A stretch of 64,000 bases of DNA from Pseudoalteromonas lipolytica. GTDB taxonomy: Bacteria > Pseudomonadota > Gammaproteobacteria > Enterobacterales > Alteromonadaceae. Location: the NCBI RefSeq assembly GCF_001306915.1, contig NZ_LJTC01000013.1, positions 109,370 through 173,369 of the forward strand. The letters are read 5' to 3'. Positions within the stretch are counted from its first letter, which is position 1; the number at the start of each line of letters is the position of its first letter. A program made the translations under genes and the position numbers. Of this stretch, positions 9,776 through 22,150 are shown piece by piece. The notes under the pieces were generated by a model. That model worked only from the letters and a program-made list of their open reading frames with translations. It searched no databases and was not told where the DNA came from.

Positions 9776-10462
9776 ATGGATAGCGAATTCTACACAGCAT
9801 ACTTGCTGCACCGACGTCCATTTAGCGACTCGAAAGTCATGCTCGATATGCTGGTAGAAGGTGTAGGTCAGCTGAGAATGCTGGCCCGTGTTAGTGGTCG
9901 CCAGGCCACTAAACATAAAGCACAATTACAACCTTTCCAATCTCTGCTCGTACAATATAACGGCAAGTCTGATTTAAAATACATTAATCGTTTTGAACCC
10001 CATGGCCGGCAAACTATGTTGCAGGGTACCGAGCTTTATTGCGGCTTCTATATGAACGAATTAACCAATCGTATCGTACCTATCAATGAGCCGATGGAAA
10101 GTGTTTATCATCTTTATAAACAGCATCTAGGTGAATTATCAACCACTAAAAACCTGCAAGCGGTGCTTCGCTCTTATGAGTTTCAGTTACTTGAAATGCT
10201 TGGTTATGGCGTTGATTTTAGTGTTGATGCCGAAGGTGATGAAATTATCGATGCAGCAAATTACCAGTACTTTGCTGAATACGGTTTTTTACTGCATGAC
10301 GACCCCCATAGTGGTTTTTCAGGAAAGCAATTAAATGCCATAGCAGCTCATGACTTTAGCGCCCCTGATGTGTTATATATGGCAAAGCAATTAAGTCGAT
10401 ACTTACTCAAGCCTTTACTTGGTAAAAAGCCATTAAAAAGCCGTGAGTTATTTATTAAGTAG
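9776..10462 (+). CDS. recO: DNA repair protein RecO
   Basis: A 228-residue protein with the RecO start (AYLLHRRPFSDSKVMLDML), an N-terminal OB fold and a helical C-terminal half. RecO acts with RecF and RecR to load RecA on SSB-coated gapped DNA and to anneal strands. It lacks a zinc-binding cysteine cluster, like other proteobacterial RecO proteins. It lies between era and pdxJ in the standard order. A 7-bp hairpin (AGGCTGA, TGT, TCAGCCT at 10461-10477) falls in the gap after it, without a strong U-tract. Confidence 0.96.
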   Translation: MDSEFYTAYLLHRRPFSDSKVMLDMLVEGVGQLRMLARVSGRQATKHKAQLQPFQSLLVQYNGKSDLKYINRFEPHGRQTMLQGTELYCGFYMNELTNRIVPINEPMESVYHLYKQHLGELSTTKNLQAVLRSYEFQLLEMLGYGVDFSVDAEGDEIIDAANYQYFAEYGFLLHDDPHSGFSGKQLNAIAAHDFSAPDVLYMAKQLSRYLLKPLLGKKPLKSRELFIK

Positions 10463-10505
10463 GCTGATGTTCAGCCTTGAATCGTTGTTTTAAACAGGTA
10501 AAAAA

Positions 10506-11237
10506 ATGAAAGATATTCTTCTTGGTGTAAACGTTGATCACATTGCCACTTTACGCCAAGCGCGTGGCACGAGTTACCCAGATCCTGCGCATGCTGCAGC
10601 TGTTGCAGAGCATGCTGGTGCAGATGGTATCACCATTCATTTGCGTGAAGACCGTCGTCATATTCAAGACCGCGACGTATATGTGATGGCAAAAACGATT
10701 CAAACACGTATGAATCTTGAAATTGCAGTGACCGATGAAATGATCGACATCGCCCTTGAAGTGAAACCTGCTTATGTTTGTTTAGTGCCTGAAAAGCGTG
10801 AAGAGCTCACCACAGAGGGTGGTCTTGATGTTGTGGGTAATTTTGAAAAAGTAAAAGCAGCAACAGAAAAGCTAACAGCAGCAGGAATTAAGGTCTCGTT
10901 ATTCATAGATGCCGACAACGCACAACTTGACGCTGCAAAAGCGTGTAATGCTCCATACGTTGAAATTCACACCGGTGCTTATGCTGATGCTGAAAATGAC
11001 GAAGAGCTTCACACTGAGCTTGAGCGTATTCGTAGCGGTGTACAATATGCCGATAGCCTAGGTTTAATCGTTAATGCCGGTCATGGTCTTCATTACCACA
11101 ATGTAAAACCCATTGCGGCAATGCCAGAAATTTATGAGTTAAACATTGGTCATGCGATTATTGCCCGTGCAGCGATTGATGGTTTAGAAAAAGCAGTCAG
11201 CGATATGAAACGTTTAATGATTGAAGCAAGACTTTAA
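10506..11237 (+). CDS. pdxJ: Pyridoxine 5'-phosphate synthase PdxJ
   Basis: A 243-residue TIM-barrel enzyme that joins 1-deoxyxylulose 5-phosphate with 3-amino-2-oxopropyl phosphate to form pyridoxine 5'-phosphate, the last step of the DXP-dependent vitamin B6 pathway. The start [16 protein letters not shown], the loop [10 protein letters not shown] and the C-terminal [10 protein letters not shown] are characteristic. It is the last gene of the rnc-era-recO-pdxJ run and is followed by a strong terminator. acpS, which commonly follows pdxJ in enterobacteria, is not here. Confidence 0.98.
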   Translation: MKDILLGVNVDHIATLRQARGTSYPDPAHAAAVAEHAGADGITIHLREDRRHIQDRDVYVMAKTIQTRMNLEIAVTDEMIDIALEVKPAYVCLVPEKREELTTEGGLDVVGNFEKVKAATEKLTAAGIKVSLFIDADNAQLDAAKACNAPYVEIHTGAYADAENDEELHTELERIRSGVQYADSLGLIVNAGHGLHYHNVKPIAAMPEIYELNIGHAIIARAAIDGLEKAVSDMKRLMIEARL

Positions 11238-11278
11238 GCTGACGCCTTTAATAAGAGCCAGCAAATTTGAATACTGAG

Positions 11279-11310
11279 CGCGGTGGATGTGATATCCACC
11301 GCGTTTTTTA
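11279..11310 (+). terminator. Intrinsic terminator after pdxJ
   Basis: A perfect 10-bp stem, CGCGGTGGAT (11279-11288) with ATCCACCGCG (11294-11303), has a 5-nt loop and is followed by a run of six T. It ends the pdxJ transcript and touches the 3' end of the opposing gene. Confidence 0.9.
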
Positions 11311-11634
11311 TTTACTTAGATAAACAATAAATTGTGCAAGCAATGAAGATAGCCAAGGGGAAAGGCAGAGTAGGACCACTAAATATTGATGCTTTTTCTT
11401 AAAGCTTTTCAAAACATCATCATCTATTGCCGACAATTCACCTTTCTTAATTGAATGAATAACCATTGAGTCAGGTTTTGCTTTCATTAAGCGGGCTTTA
11501 CTCTCGTATGCTTGCCACTGTTCAGTGTAATTAGTTTTTACGTATTCGTTTGCCATCACACACAGCTTTTTAGAACTGAGTATGAACCAAAAGAACGATA
11601 ATGATGTAAAAACCAAAAATAAAATAAAAAACAT
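11308..11634 (-). CDS. Small two-helix membrane protein, unknown function
   Basis: A 108-residue protein I do not recognise. It has a hydrophobic N-terminal segment (FFILFLVFTSLSFFWFIL, about residues 2-20), a polar basic middle and a second hydrophobic segment near the C-terminus (about 84-105), so it is probably an inner-membrane protein with a cytoplasmic loop. The ATG at 11634 has AAGGAAG upstream and is preferred to the longer open frame starting at 11691, which would run into barA. It begins 28 nt after the barA stop codon on the same strand, so it may be co-transcribed with barA. No functional link is claimed. Confidence 0.6.
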   Translation of the reverse strand: MFFILFLVFTSLSFFWFILSSKKLCVMANEYVKTNYTEQWQAYESKARLMKAKPDSMVIHSIKKGELSAIDDDVLKSFKKKHQYLVVLLCLSPWLSSLLAQFIVYLSK

Positions 11635-11662
11635 TAATCTTCCTTGATATCCTTCATAACTT

Positions 11663-14431
11663 TTAACGTTGCTGCTCAAGCATTCCAGCATCGCTCAACA
11701 AATTATTTAGCTCATCAACAAGCTCAAACAATTCAGGCTCAATGTAATTTAAATCGCAATCACCTTTTAGTGCTGTCTCGAGTGTTTCGGCGAGGGATTT
11801 AAGTTTTGGCACACCAGTGTAACAACATGCGCCATGGAACTTGTGCACAATGCTAAGCACATGTTCACAATCTTCTTTTTCTATAGCTTCATTGAGCAGA
11901 CGCAAGGTTTCCGGCACGCTGAGTAATAACATATTGAGCATTTCTAGTGCTAGCTCTTCTTTACCGCCAGCACGTTGTAGTGCTAACTGCCAATCTAAGC
12001 GGGCACTATCAAATGGAGGCTCTGAATTAATTGCTGCAACTTTGTTGCGTTCGCGGTTAATCGGTGATTGTGGACTATGATCGCTAATTATCTGCTTTAG
12101 CATATCTTCATCAATAGGTTTGGTTAAATAGCCTTTAAAACCGTCCTTAAGTAGCTGTTCTTTTTCACCCGCTAGGGCGTGAGCGGTTACAGCAATGATA
12201 GGGGTATCTTCATTAAGAGATGACTCGCGGATAAGTTTACATGCGGTAATACCATCCATAATTGGCATTTGGATGTCCATGAAGATTAAGTCATATTTGT
12301 GGCTTTTACTTAAGCTGTAAGCTTGAGAACCGTTGTGTGCAGTATCTATCAGTTCTATTTGTTCATCAAGCAAAGTGCAAATAAGTTTAAGGTTGGCATC
12401 GTTATCGTCTACAACCAGTACTTTTAGCGGTAATAGTTTTTCATCGCCTTGTTCAATGTTATGTACAGGGTGATCAAGGCGATAAGGTGCAGCAAGCACT
12501 TCGCATAATTTACGGTGGTTAAGTGGTTTGCTTAAGCACGCATCTGCTCCGCTGCCAATAAAGGCTTCGCGCATATTATGCGAAACTGTATTGAGCATAA
12601 GGTAAAGATAGTCAGTGACAGGGCGAACGGCTTTTACATAACTCTTGAGCTGTTGCATATCATCAATTGCAGCTGTATGACCGATAATACAAATATCGTA
12701 ACTGAAGTCTTTGTTAATCTCAGTTAAGAAACTTTCTTCATCTAAGCAGGCAGTTACTCGTGCTTGCCACTCATTGAGCAATGACAGAGTCGCTTGGTGT
12801 GTATGCTCGTGAGGTTCAAGGTAAAGAATACGTTTATTAATTAATGATTGAGTCGGTAAGTCACTGGTAATTGAGTTACTTGGCGTTCTGAATACGGCAT
12901 TGAACGTAAAGCAGGTACCATTACCAGGTGCTGAGTTTAGGGTGATGCGGCCATTCATCGCTTCAACAATATGCTTAGTGATGATTAATCCAAGACCTGT
13001 GCCACCAAATTTACGGGTGATACTAGAGTCTGCCTGGCCAAATGGGGTAAATAACGCATCTTGTTTATCCATTGGGATACCTACACCGGTGTCGGTGACA
13101 GACACTAAAATAGAGGCGCGTTCTTCATCTAATAAGCGATAGCCAACATCAACTTTGATTGAGCCTTTTTCAGTAAACTTAATGGCATTACTTAACAGGT
13201 TGATTAAAATTTGTTTAAAGCGGGTCGGGTCGCCAGTTAAGTTGTCGGGTACTTGTGGGTGGATAAATATCGATAGTTCAAGTTGTTTTTCGTGAGCACT
13301 TGGTGCCAACAAGGTCATAACTTCATTAATATTGTCACGGAGCTGGAATTGCATTGACTCAAGCTCCATGGCTCCGGCTTCTAATTTCGAAAAGTCTAAA
13401 ATATCGCTGATAATGGTAAGTAAACTATTTGCCGACAGTTCAATGGTATCAAGATAATCTTTTTGATGCTTATTCAGCGGAGTCTTATAAAGCTGGCGAG
13501 TAAAACCAATTACACCGTTTAAAGGTGTGCGTAACTCATGACTCATTTTAGCTAAAAAGTCTGATTTTACTCGGTTCGCATCTTGTGCATCTTTTTTAGC
13601 AATACTTAACTGAATATTTTGGGTTTCGTATTGTTCGAGTGTTTCGCGGTAATCAGAGGTTGCTTGGTCAATGTGCTTTTGCATCTCATCACGTTGCACG
13701 ACCATGGTTTCTGCAATGGTATTTAAACCTGTGCGTAATAACTCAAACTCACCAAACATTTTTTGATCAAGTCCAGTGTCTACTTTACCTTCAATAAGCT
13801 TGTCGGTAGCTAGTACTAACTTACTAAGAGGCTGAATAAACATGCGAGTTAGTCTAAACGCTAATACGATAGCAAGTATGAGTGCGAGTAATATCACTAC
13901 GCCACTGACCAATAATGCTCGTTGCTGGCCAATAATGGCTTGTTGTTTGTTAAGCATGATCACCACAGTACCAAGTGATGCTTGATAGCTGTGATGATTC
14001 CAAATCGTGTCTTGGCGGCTATGATTAATTATGGCAGTGGAGAATGTTAAATAGTGCTCAGAATTTTGTACTTGGATGCCATCCATGTTGTTTGCATTGC
14101 TGCTAACAATTTCTTTGAACTCACTTTGGTATTTACTAAAAATCACTAACTCATTGTTTTCATCAAAAATAGCAATTGATTGGATAGCAGGGGAGTGTTT
14201 GTTGTGCGTATGACTAACTAAGCGAGTTAATAAGGCTTTATCACGCTTTAATAGCGGTTGCTCAACAGCAATGGCGAGGGGCTCAATAATAGTCACGCCC
14301 TGTTGATACAAAATTTCATCGAGCTCAATGTAACGATTTATTGTAAAATAACCGCCCAGCAACAAGCCTATGATCACAGTCGGTATAAGTGTAAGGGTTA
14401 AGACTGAGTCACGTAAGCCAAATTTAGTCAT
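11663..14431 (-). CDS. barA: Hybrid sensor histidine kinase BarA
   Basis: About 922 residues. Order: a transmembrane segment near 10-30, a periplasmic sensor region, a second transmembrane segment near 170-190, HAMP, HisKA with the phospho-His motif SHELRTPLNGVIGF, HATPase (DTGVGIP, GGTGLGL), a degenerate receiver, a true receiver with DIQMPIMDG, and a C-terminal Hpt domain with HKFHGACCYTG. BarA signals to UvrY/GacA to switch on CsrB-type small RNAs and so carbon storage, motility and biofilm choices. An upstream in-frame ATG at 14449 adds six residues; 14431 is chosen because it matches the family's MTxxxLR start, but neither has a strong ribosome site. It is divergent from rlmD. Confidence 0.93.
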   Translation of the reverse strand: MTKFGLRDSVLTLTLIPTVIIGLLLGGYFTINRYIELDEILYQQGVTIIEPLAIAVEQPLLKRDKALLTRLVSHTHNKHSPAIQSIAIFDENNELVIFSKYQSEFKEIVSSNANNMDGIQVQNSEHYLTFSTAIINHSRQDTIWNHHSYQASLGTVVIMLNKQQAIIGQQRALLVSGVVILLALILAIVLAFRLTRMFIQPLSKLVLATDKLIEGKVDTGLDQKMFGEFELLRTGLNTIAETMVVQRDEMQKHIDQATSDYRETLEQYETQNIQLSIAKKDAQDANRVKSDFLAKMSHELRTPLNGVIGFTRQLYKTPLNKHQKDYLDTIELSANSLLTIISDILDFSKLEAGAMELESMQFQLRDNINEVMTLLAPSAHEKQLELSIFIHPQVPDNLTGDPTRFKQILINLLSNAIKFTEKGSIKVDVGYRLLDEERASILVSVTDTGVGIPMDKQDALFTPFGQADSSITRKFGGTGLGLIITKHIVEAMNGRITLNSAPGNGTCFTFNAVFRTPSNSITSDLPTQSLINKRILYLEPHEHTHQATLSLLNEWQARVTACLDEESFLTEINKDFSYDICIIGHTAAIDDMQQLKSYVKAVRPVTDYLYLMLNTVSHNMREAFIGSGADACLSKPLNHRKLCEVLAAPYRLDHPVHNIEQGDEKLLPLKVLVVDDNDANLKLICTLLDEQIELIDTAHNGSQAYSLSKSHKYDLIFMDIQMPIMDGITACKLIRESSLNEDTPIIAVTAHALAGEKEQLLKDGFKGYLTKPIDEDMLKQIISDHSPQSPINRERNKVAAINSEPPFDSARLDWQLALQRAGGKEELALEMLNMLLLSVPETLRLLNEAIEKEDCEHVLSIVHKFHGACCYTGVPKLKSLAETLETALKGDCDLNYIEPELFELVDELNNLLSDAGMLEQQR

Positions 14432-14511
14432 AAAGAATGTTGTTATCATTATTATCGTTGTTTAAGAGTATATACTTACTCCCGCTTTATCAATAATTAA
14501 GGTGTTGCCCA

Positions 14512-15837
14512 ATGGCACAGATTTTCAAAGCCAAAAAGAAATCCGTTTCGCAAAAAATGCTAACCCTGAATGTCACTGCTATGGATCACCAAGGGCGGGG
14601 CGTTGCTAAGCAGGGGAATAAAGTCTGTTTTGTTAATGGTGCTTTGCCGGGTGAAGAAGTAAAAGCGTTATTGATTGAAGATAAGGCACGTTTTGCCAGT
14701 GCTGATTGTAAAAAAGTGCTATCAGCCTCAGCGCATAGGGTTACTCCTTTTTGCCAGCATTATCAGGTTTGTGGTGGTTGTCAGCTACAGCACCTTGATG
14801 CAGAGCAGCAATTGGTTGAGAAGCAAGCTGCGGTTAGCCAGCTGTTTAGCAAGTTTGCCAAAGCTGATGACTTAAATTGGCAAGCACCTCTGCTTAGTGA
14901 AGAGCACCATTATCGTCGCTCTGCGCGCATTGCCGTAATGCACGACAAAGCCGCAAAGAAAATGCGAGTAGGGTATCGGGCTCAAGGTTCTAAACAATTA
15001 GTGAGCATAGAAAACTGTGATGTGCTGAGCGGCACTTTTAAAGACGTTTTTTCAGTTTTTGATGTTCTTATCAACAGCCATTCAGGTCTGAGTAGCATTA
15101 GTCACTTACAATTATGTGAAGCTGATAACGCGGCCTTTGTGGTTATTAGGCATACCAAAGCCATTAACGCAGAGTTAAAAGCTATTGTAGTCGCAGCGTG
15201 TGATGAATATAGCTGGCGTGTTGTGTGGCAGTCACACAGTGGCGAAATTGATCACAGTGACCATCCAATGCCGTACTACCAGATACCGGCTTATGATTTA
15301 CGCTTTGAGTTTGGCCTTGAAAACTTTATTCAAGTTAACCCGCAAGTAAACCAAGCTATGCTGCATCAAGCAAAACAGTGGCTTGATTTACAAGGTCATG
15401 AGCAGGTATTGGATTTGTTTTGTGGCATTGGTAACTTTTCATTATTGATTGCAAAGTATGCTAAATATGTTATTGGTGTTGAAGGGGTCGATTCTGCGGT
15501 TGCATTAGCAAAACAAAATGCGCAAACTAACTCATTGTCGAATACCGATTTTTATTGTTTTGATTTAACAAAATCACTGCAATCAGCTGCTTGGTTTAGT
15601 GCCGAACTTGACGTGTTAGTACTTGATCCATCACGTACTGGTGCAATGGCTATTTTAGAGCAGTTACCACTTACTCAGTTTAAAACGATTTTATACGTCT
15701 CTTGTGATCCTGTTACTTTAGCCCGTGACAGTGCAATTATTTTACAAGCAGGCTTTAGCATTGAAAAAATTGGGCTTATGAATATGTTCCCGCATACCGG
15801 GCATATTGAAACGATGGCGTTATTTCACAGGAGGTAA
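14512..15837 (+). CDS. rlmD: 23S rRNA (uracil-1939-C5)-methyltransferase RlmD
   Basis: A 441-residue SAM-dependent enzyme that makes m5U1939 in 23S rRNA. It has an N-terminal TRAM domain, an iron-sulfur motif with Cys81, Cys87, Cys90 and Cys169, the SAM motif LDLFCGIGNFSL and the catalytic Cys398 in LYVSCDPVTLARD. Positions are close to those of E. coli RumA. The pair barA/rlmD is divergent with about 80 nt between the starts, as in many gammaproteobacteria. The relA ribosome-binding site lies inside the last codons of rlmD, so relA is likely co-transcribed. Confidence 0.97.
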   Translation: MAQIFKAKKKSVSQKMLTLNVTAMDHQGRGVAKQGNKVCFVNGALPGEEVKALLIEDKARFASADCKKVLSASAHRVTPFCQHYQVCGGCQLQHLDAEQQLVEKQAAVSQLFSKFAKADDLNWQAPLLSEEHHYRRSARIAVMHDKAAKKMRVGYRAQGSKQLVSIENCDVLSGTFKDVFSVFDVLINSHSGLSSISHLQLCEADNAAFVVIRHTKAINAELKAIVVAACDEYSWRVVWQSHSGEIDHSDHPMPYYQIPAYDLRFEFGLENFIQVNPQVNQAMLHQAKQWLDLQGHEQVLDLFCGIGNFSLLIAKYAKYVIGVEGVDSAVALAKQNAQTNSLSNTDFYCFDLTKSLQSAAWFSAELDVLVLDPSRTGAMAILEQLPLTQFKTILYVSCDPVTLARDSAIILQAGFSIEKIGLMNMFPHTGHIETMALFHRR

Positions 15838-15844
15838 AGCGCAC

Positions 15845-18004
15845 ATGGTAGCCACTAGACAGTCACATCAGCTAACTAAGCCGAGTGATTTTGCCAGCCG
15901 TATCGAGCTGTTAGCGCTAACAGAAGACAAACATACCTTATTAGAGCAGGCTCACCAACTGTGCCTGCATTGCGATGATGCAAAACGTGAAAACACAGCC
16001 ATTGAAATGGTGGAGATTTTAGCTGAGCTAAATTTAGACGCAGATTCCCTTGCTACTGCTTTTTTAACGCCTTATTTTTTAGCTGAAAAAATCTCGATAG
16101 AGACAGTCACTGAAAAGCTGGGTAACCACGTTGCATTATTACTAACTGGCGTAAGCCAAATGGCGACCATCAGTACCTTAGCCCACCAAGGGAAAGGCAC
16201 TGTACAAATTGATAATATCCGCCGCATGTTATTAGCCATGGTTGAAGATGTGCGGGCTGTAGTGATTAAACTGGCGGAGCAAGTGTGCCACTTGCGTGAT
16301 GTTAAAGACGCCAGTGAAGAAGAGCGCGTTATTGCCGCTAAAGAAACTCGCGACATTTTTGCCCCCCTTGCTAACCGTTTAGGGATTGGCCAGCTTAAGT
16401 GGGAACTTGAAGACCTGTCGTTCCGTTATCTGCATCCAGATACTTATAAAAATATCGCTAAACAGCTAGATGATAAGCGCCTTGCCCGTGAAGCTTACAT
16501 GGAGAACATGGTTGCTTTAGTTAAAGCACGCTTGGCTGAGGCGGGTATTGAAGGTGAGGTGTATGGTCGCCCTAAGCATATCTACAGCATCTACAAAAAA
16601 ATGGCACAGAAGAATTATGAGTTCGACCAGCTTTTTGACATTCGCGCTATGCGCATAGTGGTAGAGCGCCTGCAAGATTGTTACGCGGCGTTAGGTATCG
16701 TTCATACTAACTGGCGCCATTTAAATAAAGAATTTGATGATTACATCGCAACACCTAAACAAAACGGTTATCAGTCAATTCATACCGTGGTATTTGGCCC
16801 AGAGGGTAAAACCGTTGAAATTCAAATCCGTACGAGCGAAATGCACCAAGATGCTGAGCTAGGTGTTGCTGCGCACTGGATGTACAAAGAAGGTGCATTG
16901 CCAGGGCGTGGGTCGGGCTACGAGCAAAAAATTAGTTGGTTACGTAAGTTACTGCAATGGCAAGAAGAAGTTGTTGATGGTAGTGATCTTGCGGAAGAGC
17001 TTAAAAACCAAGTAGTAGAAGACCGCGTTTATGTGTTTACGCCTAAGGGTGATATTTTCGATTTACCGCTGGGTGCAACACCACTTGATTTTGCTTATTA
17101 CATTCACTCAAACGTAGGGCATCGCTGTATTGGTGCAAAAGTGTTCGGCAAAATCGTACCCTTTACTCATCAATTAAGTACCGGTGATCAGGTTGAAATT
17201 TTAACTCAAAAGCAGCCTAATCCAAGCCGTGATTGGTTAAACCCATCGCTTGGTTATATTAAGTCATCACGAGCTCGTTCTAAAATCCATCATTGGTTTA
17301 AGCAGCTTGATCGCGATAAAAACTTAAGTGCCGGTAAAGAGATTCTTGAAACTGAGCTGCAAAAGCTGGATTTATCGACCAAAGATCTAGCGCCAGCAAT
17401 TGAGCGTTTTAACCTTAAAGGCCTTGACGACCTTATGGTTGCGGTAGGTGCTGGGGATGTTCGCTTAAACCAGTTATTAAACTTTATTAGTGACCGTGAG
17501 CATGACGAACCACAAATTAAGTTTAAAAAACCAAAAAGTGTCACTGGCGATAAGAACGGTATTGTTGTTGATGGGGTAGGTAGCTTAATGAGCCATGTTG
17601 CTAAATGCTGCCGACCCGTGCCGGGTGATGAAATCATCGGCTACATTACGCAAGGCCGAGGGATTGCAGTTCACCGTGAAGATTGCGATTCGTTTGAGAA
17701 ACTTCGCCAGAAGCATCCTGAGCGGGTGATATCAGTAAGTTGGTCAGACGACATTAATGGCTCTTACTCATTAACGATTAAAGTTGAAGCCACTGACCGC
17801 TCAGGTCTTATTCGAGATATCAGCTCAGTGCTTGCAAACGAAAAAGTGAATGTGCTGAACATGAACGTCAACACAATTGAAGATAAGCAGCTTGCGCTGT
17901 TTTCAATGCAGGTTGAAGTGCATGACCTATCGAGTACTAACCGCTTATTGTCTAAGCTACACCAAATCGAAGGTGTGCATGATGCAAAGCGTGGTCATTC
18001 GTAA
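15845..18004 (+). CDS. relA: GTP pyrophosphokinase RelA
   Basis: A 719-residue ribosome-associated (p)ppGpp synthetase that starts the stringent response when uncharged tRNA enters the ribosome. It has a degenerate HD hydrolase domain (LLTGVSQM replaces the HD motif, so it is synthetase-only), a synthetase domain with NGYQSIHT, a TGS domain near DLPLGATPLDFAYYIH, a zinc-finger/helical region (AKCCRPVPGDEI) and a C-terminal ACT domain. The ATG at 15845 follows CAGGAGGTA and is preferred to the open frame at 15806, which overlaps rlmD. The stop codon overlaps the mazG start by 1 nt. Confidence 0.97.
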   Translation: MVATRQSHQLTKPSDFASRIELLALTEDKHTLLEQAHQLCLHCDDAKRENTAIEMVEILAELNLDADSLATAFLTPYFLAEKISIETVTEKLGNHVALLLTGVSQMATISTLAHQGKGTVQIDNIRRMLLAMVEDVRAVVIKLAEQVCHLRDVKDASEEERVIAAKETRDIFAPLANRLGIGQLKWELEDLSFRYLHPDTYKNIAKQLDDKRLAREAYMENMVALVKARLAEAGIEGEVYGRPKHIYSIYKKMAQKNYEFDQLFDIRAMRIVVERLQDCYAALGIVHTNWRHLNKEFDDYIATPKQNGYQSIHTVVFGPEGKTVEIQIRTSEMHQDAELGVAAHWMYKEGALPGRGSGYEQKISWLRKLLQWQEEVVDGSDLAEELKNQVVEDRVYVFTPKGDIFDLPLGATPLDFAYYIHSNVGHRCIGAKVFGKIVPFTHQLSTGDQVEILTQKQPNPSRDWLNPSLGYIKSSRARSKIHHWFKQLDRDKNLSAGKEILETELQKLDLSTKDLAPAIERFNLKGLDDLMVAVGAGDVRLNQLLNFISDREHDEPQIKFKKPKSVTGDKNGIVVDGVGSLMSHVAKCCRPVPGDEIIGYITQGRGIAVHREDCDSFEKLRQKHPERVISVSWSDDINGSYSLTIKVEATDRSGLIRDISSVLANEKVNVLNMNVNTIEDKQLALFSMQVEVHDLSSTNRLLSKLHQIEGVHDAKRGHS

Positions 18005-18804
18005 TGAGTAATAAACAGGCAATTGAGCAATCGCTTGCAATTATGGCTAAACTACGGGACCCAGAATCTGGGTGCCCGTGGGATTTAAAACAAGACTTTA
18101 AATCGATTGTGCCGCATACCCTTGAAGAAGCTTATGAAGTAGCAGACTGCATTGAAAAAGGTGAATTCACTGAGCTTAAAAGTGAGCTTGGCGATTTACT
18201 TTTTCAAGTTATTTTTTATGCTCAACTTGCTAAAGAGCAGGGCTTATTTGATTTTGCCGATGTGGCTAATACGCTTAATGATAAATTAGTTCGTCGTCAT
18301 CCCCATGTCTTTGCAAAGCAAAGTGAGCTGTCGGACGCTGAGCTTTCAGCGCAGTGGCAAGCTATTAAAGCACGAGAGCGAGCAGAAAAAACCGCCTCTC
18401 CACAAATGAGTTTATGGCAAGATATTCCTGATGCGATGCCGGGCTTATCAAAAGCGAAGAAGATTCAACAGCGTGTAGCAAGCCTAGGGTTTGATTGGCC
18501 AAGTTATCATGGGGCACTCGATAAAGTTGCTGAAGAAGTAGACGAAGTTAAAGAAGCACTGGCTCATGATCCTAACTCTGATCATAGTGCAGAGGAGCTG
18601 GGTGATTTACTGTTTGCAACGGTAAATGTAGCCCGTCATATTAAACGTGACCCTGAGCAATTATTACGAAGTGCCAATGCTAAGTTCGCGTCACGCTTTG
18701 AAAAAGTGGCTGCTTACTTAGGTGAACGTGGTCAAAGTTTAGAGACGGCTAGCCTCGAAGAAATGGACAACGCATGGGAAGCCATTAAAAAGCAGGCAAA
18801 CTAA
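18004..18804 (+). CDS. mazG: Nucleoside triphosphate pyrophosphohydrolase MazG
   Basis: A 266-residue protein with two tandem MazG domains. The first has WDLKQDFKSIVPHTLEEAYE and ELGDLLFQV, the second EEVDEVKEA and ELGDLLFA; the EExxE and ExxD patterns bind metal. MazG hydrolyses NTPs and dNTPs to monophosphates and in E. coli tempers (p)ppGpp accumulation. The TAATG overlap with relA means tight co-expression of the ppGpp synthetase and its modulator. A terminator follows at 18820-18851. Confidence 0.96.
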   Translation: MSNKQAIEQSLAIMAKLRDPESGCPWDLKQDFKSIVPHTLEEAYEVADCIEKGEFTELKSELGDLLFQVIFYAQLAKEQGLFDFADVANTLNDKLVRRHPHVFAKQSELSDAELSAQWQAIKARERAEKTASPQMSLWQDIPDAMPGLSKAKKIQQRVASLGFDWPSYHGALDKVAEEVDEVKEALAHDPNSDHSAEELGDLLFATVNVARHIKRDPEQLLRSANAKFASRFEKVAAYLGERGQSLETASLEEMDNAWEAIKKQAN

Positions 18805-18819
18805 GTAAGTTATGATACG

Positions 18820-18851
18820 GCTTGGGTACAGCGTAACCAAGCTCGTTTTTT
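18820..18851 (+). terminator. Terminator after relA-mazG
   Basis: GCTTGG (18820-18825) pairs with CCAAGC (18837-18842) around an 11-nt loop, followed by TCG and six T. The stem is short but the U-tract is good. It separates relA-mazG from pyrG. Confidence 0.6.
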
Positions 18852-18946
18852 GTGCACTTATTTGCTAATTTTATCTGGATTGATAGCAGTCCCTTTGCTA
18901 CAATATCGCCCCGTCTTGATTCTATATTATTCCTTTTAATTCCTGA

Positions 18947-20596
<1,650 letters not shown>

Positions 20597-20600
20597 TTTA

Positions 20601-20629
20601 AATAGGCCGTGCTATATGCACGGCTTATT
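20601..20629 (+). terminator. Possible terminator between pyrG and eno
   Basis: A 12-bp stem with one G-T pair (AATAGGCCGTGC with GCACGGCTTATT, 5-nt loop) follows the pyrG stop codon. The downstream U-tract is poor (TGTTTTA), so this may be an attenuator or processing hairpin. A second short hairpin (GCCAGC/GCTGGC, 20641-20661) lies in the eno leader. Confidence 0.45.
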
Positions 20630-20666
20630 TGTTTTAAAAAGCCAGCAACAATAAAGCTGGCACTAA

Positions 20667-21995
<1,329 letters not shown>

Positions 21996-22021
21996 TCTGG
22001 TTTTTAGCTCATCAAGACCTT

Positions 22022-22047
22022 AAAAACCTCCTTCGGGAGGTTTTTTT
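22022..22047 (+). terminator. Intrinsic terminator after eno
   Basis: AAAAACCTCC and GGAGGTTTTT pair around a TTCG tetraloop (22022-22045), and the T run continues to 22047. It is a textbook terminator. Confidence 0.92.
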
Positions 22048-22150
22048 ATAGCGTAAACTTTAAGTAGTAACAGCAAGCTTTTGTAATCAATATAAAAATG
22101 ATAATGTTTTAAAGATTATTGTGTTTTGTTCTATTTAATCTGAGGGTAAT

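Noticed and set aside
10461..10477. Terminator between recO and pdxJ
   Set aside because: A 7-bp hairpin is present but the U-tract is poor and the genes are normally co-transcribed; mentioned only under recO.
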